Source of the DNA: an uncultured Bacteroidota bacterium
GTDB lineage: Bacteria; Bacteroidota; Bacteroidia; Bacteroidales; SZUA-534
NCBI GenBank assembly: GCA_946186925.1
Contig: CAMHPA010000024.1
Location: 1-34,756 of the forward strand
Length of the DNA stretch: 34,756 nt
Reading direction: 5' to 3'
Shown here: piece by piece, positions 9,142 through 15,736 of the stretch
How positions within the stretch are numbered: position 1 is the first letter of the stretch
Layout: every line of letters begins with the position of its first letter
Translations under genes and position numbers: made by a program
Notes under the pieces: model-generated
What the model was told of the DNA's origin: nothing
The model's input: the letters and a program-made list of their open reading frames with translations, nothing else
The model's database searches: none

Positions 9142-9357
9142 ATGGGTAAGAAAGAAAAACCAAGGTTTCTCGATTACCTAAACGCCGTTAAAAAGGCCGA
9201 CAGGGAACGGGAAATCGCGCAGCACGGCAAGCTGATATCGACGCGGCCGCTGCGGATTGTAAAGTCGAAGAAAGTTTACGACCGTAAACGCGACAAAAGA
9301 GATTGCTCGAAATACAACGATGGCAGTCTCTTTTTTTTAGTTTTTAATGCCGATTGA
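9142..9357 (+). CDS. Small basic hypothetical protein
   Basis: This 71-residue lysine- and arginine-rich protein begins MGKKEKPRFLDYLNAVKKAD and continues through HGKLISTRPLRIVKSKKVYDRKRDK. I recall similar short basic proteins in other Bacteroidales, with no function known to me. The strong charge suggests nucleic-acid or ribosome contact, which is inference only. The last 20 residues (from about residue 52) are encoded by an intrinsic terminator hairpin and its T-run, which yields the odd tail GSLFFLVFNAD. Either the tail is unconserved or a homologue's stop codon has been lost. The gene is monocistronic and divergent from the plug-family gene. Confidence 0.6.
   Translation: MGKKEKPRFLDYLNAVKKADREREIAQHGKLISTRPLRIVKSKKVYDRKRDKRDCSKYNDGSLFFLVFNAD
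9295..9338 (+). terminator. Intrinsic terminator inside the small basic gene
   Basis: The arms AAAAGAGATTGC (9295-9306) and GCAGTCTCTTTT (9323-9334) pair over 12 bases with one G-T wobble. They enclose a 16-base loop and run into further T to 9338. It starts 60 bases before the in-frame TGA at 9355-9357, so it overlaps the coding sequence. On the other strand the hairpin may also end transcription of the LytTR gene. Confidence 0.8.
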
Positions 9358-9373
9358 CAAGCCAACACTCACA

Positions 9374-10171
9374 CTACAACTTCAATCTCTCTTTCAGTGC
9401 CTTATACCCCGAATTGCTCACTTTGATTTTCTCACCGTTGCGCAGTTCGATAAGCTGTTGCTGACCGTAACGCTCGATTTTTGAAATCTTGGCCACATTC
9501 ACAATGTACGACCTGTGGACCCGCACAAAATCGGCCATTGGCAGGTTCTGCTCGTAGTATTTCATTGTCTGCTCCTTGAGCCAGCGCCCGGCTTCGGTGG
9601 CTATCGACACATAATCGCCATCGGCCTTGATGAAATTTACATCGGCAATATTTATCACACTGATTTTTTGCCCGCTGCGCACGGTTATCTTGTCGATTGG
9701 CTCGGTCGGGGCCGATAAAGGTTCGGCGGTTGGTTGGGTGGTAATGTCGTCGGGCTCGTCATCGGCGTTCAGGTTTTGGTTGTAGTATTGCACAACGGCG
9801 GCGTAGAGCAACGCCAGCACCAAACCTCGTGCGGGCAGTGTCTTTGCAAAAGCAATAAGATTCTCTCCGTCAATAAAATAGTTGACCGCCAATTCAATGC
9901 CTGCAATGCTGACCACAACAAAGAACCCGACAATCATCAAGTATTGGTTGAAATAGCCATTGACTATTGGCTGAAGCACATATTTGATTATGTTCCAAAC
10001 AATTATGCATTCAAATATGAATGTAACGGCAAACACCGCGCCATCGGCAAGCAAGGCCGTGGCGCTCGGGATGGCCAACAAGCCGAATGCTGCACTGTAG
10101 CAGGCGGCAACGGCTGCAAGCACAATGGCTGCGGCGATGGTGGTGGCGCGATTTCGCAGAAACGGATTCAT
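9374..10171 (-). CDS. Membrane-bound LytTR transcriptional regulator
   Basis: This 265-residue protein has about four N-terminal transmembrane helices (within residues 10-130), a polar linker rich in D, T and P (about 135-160), and a C-terminal LytTR DNA-binding domain (about 165-262). LytTR hallmarks are DVNFIKADGDYVSI, MADFVRVHRSYIVNV and the end GEKIKVSNSGYKALKERL. There is no response-regulator receiver domain and no kinase nearby, so signals would be sensed through the membrane part or through the partner. It is translated directly after the LiaF-like gene (3 bases between them), so the two form one operon and likely one regulatory unit. Targets are unknown. Confidence 0.88.
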   Translation of the reverse strand: MNPFLRNRATTIAAAIVLAAVAACYSAAFGLLAIPSATALLADGAVFAVTFIFECIIVWNIIKYVLQPIVNGYFNQYLMIVGFFVVVSIAGIELAVNYFIDGENLIAFAKTLPARGLVLALLYAAVVQYYNQNLNADDEPDDITTQPTAEPLSAPTEPIDKITVRSGQKISVINIADVNFIKADGDYVSIATEAGRWLKEQTMKYYEQNLPMADFVRVHRSYIVNVAKISKIERYGQQQLIELRNGEKIKVSNSGYKALKERLKL

Positions 10172-10174
10172 TGG

Positions 10175-10936
10175 TTATTCGATTGAACCACCGCCCATTA
10201 CACAGCGTCCGGTGATTATCAGACGGCGGGTGTTGTCCATTTCAACGGCGAAACGCTTGTCGGTGATGCCGCCCAGCACAAAGCTGCATTGGTTCACAAC
10301 TTTCCAGTCGCTTGGCACTTTCAGGGTGAAACCGCCGCAAGTGGCATCGATGTTGAGCGTGGTATCGCCTTCAGGCAGTGTGGTGTGGCGCAGGTCGAGC
10401 ATAATGCCGCCGCATGTGGCTTTGATATTGCCACCACGGAAAACGGGCTCCATAAACACCTGCTCGCTTCCGCTGAAGCAAAAATTGTAATCGATACGGC
10501 CGTCAGTATCAACGTTTTGCTCAATGTGGCCGTGCTTTGCTGCAAAACCGCCTTCGGCTTTAAAATGATTGTTGTGGCGCGGTTTGGTGAAAATCAGTAT
10601 CAAGCCCACACCAACAAACAAAACCGACCAGAAAATGGCGTTGATTTGATTTCCATGCGGCATACATTCGGGTAGGAGAGTGCCGATGAATTCCACCCAG
10701 CGGTGGTAGTTGGCCACAATGCCTATGGCTAAGAATATCAAACTATTGCGTAATTTACCTTGAATGAGTTCGGCCAATCCGAATGCCAGAAATATCGATT
10801 GCCAGCAGACAAGCAATTGATAGAGACTGTTTGGCAGCAATCCGGCAAACTGCAGGCATAGCAAACCTCCAGCAACAATCATTACAATGCCCCACGACAA
10901 GCGGCGACGACGACTTACATTTTCATAATTTTCCAT
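10175..10936 (-). CDS. LiaF-like transmembrane protein
   Basis: This 253-residue protein has a cytoplasmic start with RRRR, about four membrane helices within residues 13-120 (LSWGIVMIVAGGLLCLQFAG and others), and a C-terminal beta-rich domain (about 140-253) with CGG repeats (IKATCGGIMLDLR, IDATCGGFTLKVP) ending in a GG turn. This matches the LiaF/VraT-type organisation (DUF5668 plus LiaF C-terminal domain). In Firmicutes LiaF represses an envelope-stress two-component system. Here it is coupled to a LytTR regulator instead, so a repressor or sensor role for that regulator is inferred. A -7 box lies about 90 bases upstream. Confidence 0.82.
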   Translation of the reverse strand: MENYENVSRRRRLSWGIVMIVAGGLLCLQFAGLLPNSLYQLLVCWQSIFLAFGLAELIQGKLRNSLIFLAIGIVANYHRWVEFIGTLLPECMPHGNQINAIFWSVLFVGVGLILIFTKPRHNNHFKAEGGFAAKHGHIEQNVDTDGRIDYNFCFSGSEQVFMEPVFRGGNIKATCGGIMLDLRHTTLPEGDTTLNIDATCGGFTLKVPSDWKVVNQCSFVLGGITDKRFAVEMDNTRRLIITGRCVMGGGSIE

Positions 10937-11026
10937 AATTCTAATTTTTTACGGTTTAAAAATAAGTTTATTGATAACGCAAACGAAAAAATGTTCTGCA
11001 GTTGCGCACCTTTTTGTTTGCGGAAG

Positions 11027-11034
11027 CAAAAGTA
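11027..11034 (-). promoter_or_regulatory. Candidate -7 box for the LiaF-LytTR operon
   Basis: The minus strand reads TACTTTTG, an exact TAnnTTTG match. A weak TTTCG lies near the -33 position. The implied leader is about 85 bases. Confidence 0.45.
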
Positions 11035-11112
11035 TTGTGGTTGTGCGTGTTCCGAAAGGCTATATCGGTGAACCGCACCGTTTAACCCGATGAGTGAATG
11101 GTTTAGGGGGAT

Positions 11113-11213
11113 AAAGTTTAACAGGTTTAAAGTTTAACGGGTTGAACAAGTTGAAATTTCGTAATTCTTTCATTCAATCCTTCAGTAAATCAATCCTTCA
11201 GTTATTCAATCAA
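11113..11213 (-). repeat. Phrase repeats after the O-methyltransferase
   Basis: Directly after the TGA at 11214, the minus strand repeats TTGAATAACTGAAGGATTGA and TTTACTGAAGGATTGAATG, the same family as after priA and ychF. Farther on, AAAGTTTAACAGGTTT and AAAGTTTAACGGGTTG (11113-11144, plus strand) form a 16-bp tandem pair. Confidence 0.65.
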
Positions 11214-11864
11214 TCACTCCTTGATTTTCTGCATCACCATCAACCCATCCCTGATTGGGAACAGAACATTCACCACCCGCGGGTCGGCGTGCACGGTGTC
11301 GTTGAATTGCTGAAGGCTGTGCGTGTGGGCGTCGGCAGGCGGGGTGTCGCCGTTGATTTTGCCGTACCAGAGCACGTCGTCGGCAATGATGAAGCCGCCA
11401 GTGCGCACCTCATTGATAATCAAATCGTAATATTCAGGATATTCGCGTTTGTCGGCGTCAATGAAAACCAAATCGAAACCGCCGCCCAGTGTGGGCACAA
11501 TCTGCCGCGCGTCGCCAAGGTGATAGACAATGCGGTCGGCGTAGGGGCTGCGGTCGAGAAACGAGCGGGTGAAATCCTCCAGTTCGTCGTTCACGTCGAT
11601 GGTGTGCAGTACCGAGCCTTCGGGCATTCCGGCGGCCATACACAGCGCCGAATATCCCGTAAAGGTGCCCAACTCGAGCACGCGCTGCGGACGAATCATT
11701 CGGCAGAGCATTTCCAGAACCTTACCCTGAAGGTGTCCAGCCACCATTTGCGGACGCAGGATTTTTACGTACGTCTGTCGCTCAAGTTCGTTGAGTAGCG
11801 GGCTCGCGGCTGTGGTGTGCTCCTCAATGTATTGGTCAACGCTATGGTCGAATCGTTGCGGCAT
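11214..11864 (-). CDS. SAM-dependent O-methyltransferase (class I, Methyltransf_3 type)
   Basis: A 216-residue protein from the ATG at 11864; a TTG two codons earlier is possible but less likely. SAM-binding motif I VLELGTFTG is at about 62-70, the acidic motif FIDADK at 134-139 and ADDVLW at 161-166. These are the metal and SAM signature of the caffeoyl-CoA/catechol-type O-methyltransferase family (YrrM/TrmR-like), and the length is typical. The methyl acceptor cannot be deduced: a hydroxylated small molecule or, as for TrmR, tRNA are both possible. It lies downstream of rseP in the same direction but is separated by 200 bases of repeat-rich spacer. Confidence 0.88.
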   Translation of the reverse strand: MPQRFDHSVDQYIEEHTTAASPLLNELERQTYVKILRPQMVAGHLQGKVLEMLCRMIRPQRVLELGTFTGYSALCMAAGMPEGSVLHTIDVNDELEDFTRSFLDRSPYADRIVYHLGDARQIVPTLGGGFDLVFIDADKREYPEYYDLIINEVRTGGFIIADDVLWYGKINGDTPPADAHTHSLQQFNDTVHADPRVVNVLFPIRDGLMVMQKIKE

Positions 11865-11926
11865 TGTCAAAGGTGAGAGTTAAGGGGTAAATGTTTAGAT
11901 TGTTGTTTTATCGGTGAATTGTTTAA

Positions 11927-12071
11927 AAGTTGAGTCGCTTCGCTGTTGAGAAGTTGAGTCGCTTCGCTGTTTAGATAACAAACCATTCTCAACTTCTTAA
12001 CCTCTTAACTTCTAGACTTTTTCAACCATGTCAACCTTAATTTTTCAATCCTAATTCCTAAATTCTAAATC
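11927..12071 (-). repeat. Phrase-repeat spacer after rseP
   Basis: Right after the rseP stop the minus strand holds TTTAGAATTTAGGAATTAGG phrases, then AAGTTAAGAGGTTAAGAAG. It ends with two tandem 24-bp units (plus strand 11927-11950 and 11951-11974) containing GAGTCGCTTCGCTGTT. The GTTGAGAA arms and the CTCAAC parts of the units are complementary, so a transcript could fold. Confidence 0.7.
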
Positions 12072-13391
12072 CTACCTGAACAATTTCACAATATCGTTGC
12101 CGTTGGCGTAGATGAGCAGTGTGAGCAGCAGAATTAGGCCAATGTATTGTGCAATCTCCATAGCGCGGTCGCTCGGTTTGCGGCGGGTAATCATCTCGTA
12201 AAGAATGAACATTGCGTGGCCGCCATCGAGAGCCGGAATGGGCAGAATGTTAAGCACCGCCAGCATTATGCTCAAGAAACTTGTCATACTCCAGAACGAG
12301 TACCAGTCCCACGTGCCGGGGAAAATCTTGCCAATGGCGATGAATCCGCCAAGCGACTCGTAGGCTTTGGTTTCGGGTTTCACAATCAGTTTGAACTGCT
12401 TCAGATAGTCGCGCGCCACCACAAACGCCTTTTTGGCTCCGGCCGGAATGGCGGCAAAAAAGCCGTATTCAATCTTGCGCAACTCAAAGATGCCGTCATA
12501 TGTTCCTTGAACGCCAATCTTGCTAGTGTCACCAATGGTCACGGCAAGCGTCAGCGGCAGCCCGTCGCGGATGATATTGATACTGATGGTAGTGTCCTTA
12601 TAGTTGGCGATGGCCGCTTTGAACTCGTCAAAAAATTCGGTCCGTATGGTGTCGATGCCCACGATTCTGTCGCCCAATTGCATTCCTGCGGCCTTGGCAG
12701 GCGAATCATCTGAAAACAATCCAACCACAAATGGCATACGTGGTGCTATGAACGTGCCGCCCTTGAGCAGATGCGGAACAATGCTGTCAGAAATCTGAAT
12801 GTCAAGCACTTGGCCGTCGCGCTCCACCTGAATGGTCTTCGACTCGTTCAGCAGAATGTAGGCAGTGATGGCTGTGGCTTTCTCAACCCGCTCACCGTCG
12901 ACGCTGATAACCTTGTCGCCGTTCTGCAGGCCCGAGCGCAGCGCCACCGAGTCGCACACAATGCCGTACTTCATATTCTCGGTAGGCAGATACTCCTCGC
13001 CCCACGTGAACAGTATTCCGGCGTAGATTCCCATTGCCATTATCAGGTTGAAAACCACGCCTGCCACAATAATCAGCAGCCGCTGCCACGGCCGTTTCGA
13101 GCGGAACTCGTCGGGTTTGGGCGGCAGAGCCATTTGCTCCTTGTCCATACTCTCGTCAATCATTCCGGCAATCTTCACGTAGCCGCCCAGCGGAAGCCAG
13201 CCAATGCCGTACTCCGTGTCGCTGTTTTTTGGTTTGAATTTGAAAAGCGAGAACCACGGGTCGAAGAAAAGATAGAACTTCTCGACGCGTGTTTTGAACG
13301 CTTTCGCGATGATGAAATGCCCGAACTCGTGGAATATCACCAATATCGATAAACTCAAAAGCAGTTGGGCAATGCGAACAATGATTTCCAT
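12072..13391 (-). CDS. rseP: RIP metalloprotease RseP (site-2 protease)
   Basis: A 439-residue inner-membrane zinc protease that cuts substrates within the membrane, classically anti-sigma factors and leftover signal peptides. The zinc motif HEFGH is at residues 21-25 in the first helix. Two PDZ domains occupy about 130-310 (GLQNGDKVISVDGE and AAGMQLGDRIVGIDTI mark them). The second catalytic motif LDGGH is at 388-392 after LNILPIPA. The membrane helix at the C-terminus and the overall length are normal. It lies downstream of dxr on the same strand, an order common in Bacteroidota, with a 162-base repeat-rich gap. Substrates here are not evident from the window. Confidence 0.96.
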   Translation of the reverse strand: MEIIVRIAQLLLSLSILVIFHEFGHFIIAKAFKTRVEKFYLFFDPWFSLFKFKPKNSDTEYGIGWLPLGGYVKIAGMIDESMDKEQMALPPKPDEFRSKRPWQRLLIIVAGVVFNLIMAMGIYAGILFTWGEEYLPTENMKYGIVCDSVALRSGLQNGDKVISVDGERVEKATAITAYILLNESKTIQVERDGQVLDIQISDSIVPHLLKGGTFIAPRMPFVVGLFSDDSPAKAAGMQLGDRIVGIDTIRTEFFDEFKAAIANYKDTTISINIIRDGLPLTLAVTIGDTSKIGVQGTYDGIFELRKIEYGFFAAIPAGAKKAFVVARDYLKQFKLIVKPETKAYESLGGFIAIGKIFPGTWDWYSFWSMTSFLSIMLAVLNILPIPALDGGHAMFILYEMITRRKPSDRAMEIAQYIGLILLLTLLIYANGNDIVKLFR

Positions 13392-13433
13392 ATCTTTTAT
13401 TTATTGATTTACTGATTAATTGATTAACTGAAT

Positions 13434-13553
13434 GTTGAATGCTTCGCCGTTTAGAATCTAAACTTTCTCAACCTTCTAAACTTCCTCAACTTCTTTCCCT
13501 ATAAACTTTTAACTCTCTCTTATTCTGAATTCTACATTCTAAATTCTAAATTC
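13434..13553 (-). repeat. Phrase-repeat spacer after dxr
   Basis: After the dxr stop the minus strand repeats GAATTTAGAATTTAGAATG, then AAGTTGAGGAAGTTTAGAAG and GTTGAGAAAGTTTAG, and ends in AAACGGCGAAGC (plus strand 13441-13452). The order of families is the same as after rseP. Confidence 0.7.
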
Positions 13554-14696
13554 TCAAACCAGCCCCTCCGCATACCTCCGTGCCTCGCGGTCAGTTGCCA
13601 CATAATCGTCGTAGGTCGGTTTGCCGACGAAGGCGATGGCGTGCATAGTCCGTTCGATGGTTGCGGCAATGTCAAGGAAGCCGATGCGCTCCTTCAGGAA
13701 GGCGGCCACAGCCACCTCGTTGGCGGCGTTCATAATGGCGGGCATATTTCCGCCTTTGCCCAGAGCCTCGTAGGCCAGCGCCAGGCAGCGGAACTTCTCC
13801 AAATCGGGTGCCTCAAACGTCAGCGGCTGCTGATTTTTGAAATCGATGCGGCCAAACGTCGATGGCCAGCGGTCGGGGTAACTCAGCGCGTATTGGATTG
13901 GCAGACGCATATCGGGCAGGCCCATTTGCGCCTTCACGCTGCCGTCGATGAACTGCACCATACTGTGGATGATTGACTGCGGGTGCACCGTCACCTCAAT
14001 CTGCTCATACGGAATGCCGAAAAGCCAGTGAGCCTCAATCACTTCCAAGCCTTTGTTCATCATCGACGCTGAGTCGATGGTGATTTTTGCGCCCATATTC
14101 CAGTTGGGGTGCTTCAGCGCCTGCTGCGGCGTTACGGTGCGCAGTTCGTCGATTGATTTTGTGCGGAACGGTCCGCCCGAAGCGGTGATAATCAGTTTCT
14201 CCACCTCAGGCTCGCCCACTAGGCATTGGAAGATGGCCGAATGCTCCGAATCAACCGGCGTTACCTTAACTTTGTGTTTTGCAACAAGTTCGGTAATCAG
14301 TTCGCCGGCCACCACAAGCGTCTCCTTGTTGGCCAGGGCGATGTTTTTGCCAGCCTCAATGGCTTTGATGGTCGATGAGAGCCCCACGTAGCCCACCATT
14401 GCGGTCACCACAGTGTCAACGGTGCTCATTTGCACCACGTCCTCAATGGCTTTCGAGCCTGCCCAGACTTTGATGTCAAGGTTGGCCAGAGCCTCGCGCA
14501 CCTCGGCGTACTTCGTCTCGTCGGCAATCACCACGGCGTTCGGTTTGAACTCGCGCGCCTGCTCAATAAGCAGTTTTGCGTTGTGTCCGGCTGTCAGAAC
14601 CTCAACCGTAAGTTTGTCGGTGTGGGCGCGTGCCACGTCGAGCGTCTGTGTGCCGATTGAGCCTGTCGAACCAAGAATTGCAATATGTTTAGTCAT
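13554..14696 (-). CDS. dxr: 1-deoxy-D-xylulose 5-phosphate reductoisomerase
   Basis: A 380-residue enzyme that converts DXP to 2-C-methyl-D-erythritol 4-phosphate with NADPH, the committed step of the MEP isoprenoid pathway. The NADPH motif GSTGSIG is at 9-15 and ANKE at 122-125. Metal ligands lie in DSEHSA (D149, E151) and MMNKGLE (E218). The substrate-loop motifs SGGPF (173-177) and HPNWNMG (196-202) are intact. It is six bases downstream of the M23 peptidase gene, so the two are almost certainly cotranscribed. Confidence 0.98.
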   Translation of the reverse strand: MTKHIAILGSTGSIGTQTLDVARAHTDKLTVEVLTAGHNAKLLIEQAREFKPNAVVIADETKYAEVREALANLDIKVWAGSKAIEDVVQMSTVDTVVTAMVGYVGLSSTIKAIEAGKNIALANKETLVVAGELITELVAKHKVKVTPVDSEHSAIFQCLVGEPEVEKLIITASGGPFRTKSIDELRTVTPQQALKHPNWNMGAKITIDSASMMNKGLEVIEAHWLFGIPYEQIEVTVHPQSIIHSMVQFIDGSVKAQMGLPDMRLPIQYALSYPDRWPSTFGRIDFKNQQPLTFEAPDLEKFRCLALAYEALGKGGNMPAIMNAANEVAVAAFLKERIGFLDIAATIERTMHAIAFVGKPTYDDYVATDREARRYAEGLV

Positions 14697-14702
14697 TATG
14701 TA

Positions 14703-15560
14703 TCAGAAAATTATGTAGTCGGTTGGATTGAGCGGCGTGCCGTTCTGCCACAACTCAAAATGCAGGTGCGGCCCGGTGGTGTACTCGCCCGTGTTGCCAA
14801 TGATGCCAAGCGGCTCGCCAGCCCGCACGTGGTCGCCTATCTTTTTGAGCAGAAATGAATTGTGCTTGTATTGCGAGATGATGTTGTTTCGGTGCTGCAC
14901 AATAATCACATATCCCGCCTCGAGCGTCCATCCAGCCATAATCACCGTTCCGTCGAGCACCGACAGAATGGGGTCTTTGGCGTTCGACACAATGTCGATT
15001 CCGTAGTGGCCCGTTTCAGGCGAGTGCGGATTGGTGATGTCGCCCTTGAGCGGGCAGTAGAAATGCATTTTGATGGTGCTCAGCACCGTAGGCAGTACCG
15101 TTTCATCTTCAACATAGCGCACGTTGAACTGGTCGTCTTCAATCTGCCGGTAGAGCGATGAATCAAGTTTGATTGGTGCTATCTTGTTATCAATCTTTTT
15201 AATGGAATCTTTGTCAACAAAATGGCTTTTGGTGTTTTTCCCGACAAGGATGCTGTGCAGGTTGTCGAAGTAGAGCTCACCCTGCGACATTGCCCTTTCG
15301 AGCGAATCGACTTTCAAAAAATTATCTACCAGCATCTGCCGTTCGTTGGCACTGGGGTAGCCGGGCACGTACTCGCGTAGTGGCGTAAAGTTGACCAGCA
15401 CAATACCGACGCCAATTAGCAGCACCACCACAATGCTGATGACGATAATAAGGCTGCGCAGCGACAACACTGCGCACCACAACTCTTTGAGCGTACGGTC
15501 GTTAAGAATGGCTATCCGGTAGAGTTCCGAAAATTGTTTTTTCTTTTTTGCCTTGTCCAT
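14703..15560 (-). CDS. Membrane-anchored M23 family metallopeptidase
   Basis: A 285-residue protein with a short basic cytoplasmic tail, one membrane helix (about 37-57), a periplasmic linker and a C-terminal LytM/M23 domain (about 165-285). Zinc ligands are H185 and D189 (HYGID) and H267 in PHLHFE, with H265 as the catalytic partner. All are present, so it should be an active peptidoglycan endopeptidase rather than an EnvC-like activator. It begins the M23-dxr-rseP cluster, and a -7 box lies close upstream. Confidence 0.92.
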   Translation of the reverse strand: MDKAKKKKQFSELYRIAILNDRTLKELWCAVLSLRSLIIVISIVVVLLIGVGIVLVNFTPLREYVPGYPSANERQMLVDNFLKVDSLERAMSQGELYFDNLHSILVGKNTKSHFVDKDSIKKIDNKIAPIKLDSSLYRQIEDDQFNVRYVEDETVLPTVLSTIKMHFYCPLKGDITNPHSPETGHYGIDIVSNAKDPILSVLDGTVIMAGWTLEAGYVIIVQHRNNIISQYKHNSFLLKKIGDHVRAGEPLGIIGNTGEYTTGPHLHFELWQNGTPLNPTDYIIF

Positions 15561-15578
15561 AGCTGTTTCTCAAACGTG

Positions 15579-15586
15579 CAAATATA
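15579..15586 (-). promoter_or_regulatory. Candidate -7 box for the M23-dxr-rseP cluster
   Basis: The minus strand reads TATATTTG, an exact TAnnTTTG match, 18 bases before the ATG at 15560. No convincing -33 box was seen. Confidence 0.5.
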
Positions 15587-15736
15587 AGGCAGATATGCAA
15601 AATACGCCATTTTGAAGTTCTTTTTTAAAAAACTTCTATAAAAATCGGACGTGGTAATACAGCGTCAGTTCTGTTTTTTATACAAGAGGCATTATAATAT
15701 GCCAATTCACCTTATAGGTTATGGCTTTGTTTTTTC

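Noticed and set aside
15614-15634. Hairpin (GAAGTT/AACTTC arms, A/T stem) as terminator of the sensor operon
   Set aside because: It is AT-only in the centre with a bulge and no T-run on the minus strand, so it is weak evidence for a terminator.
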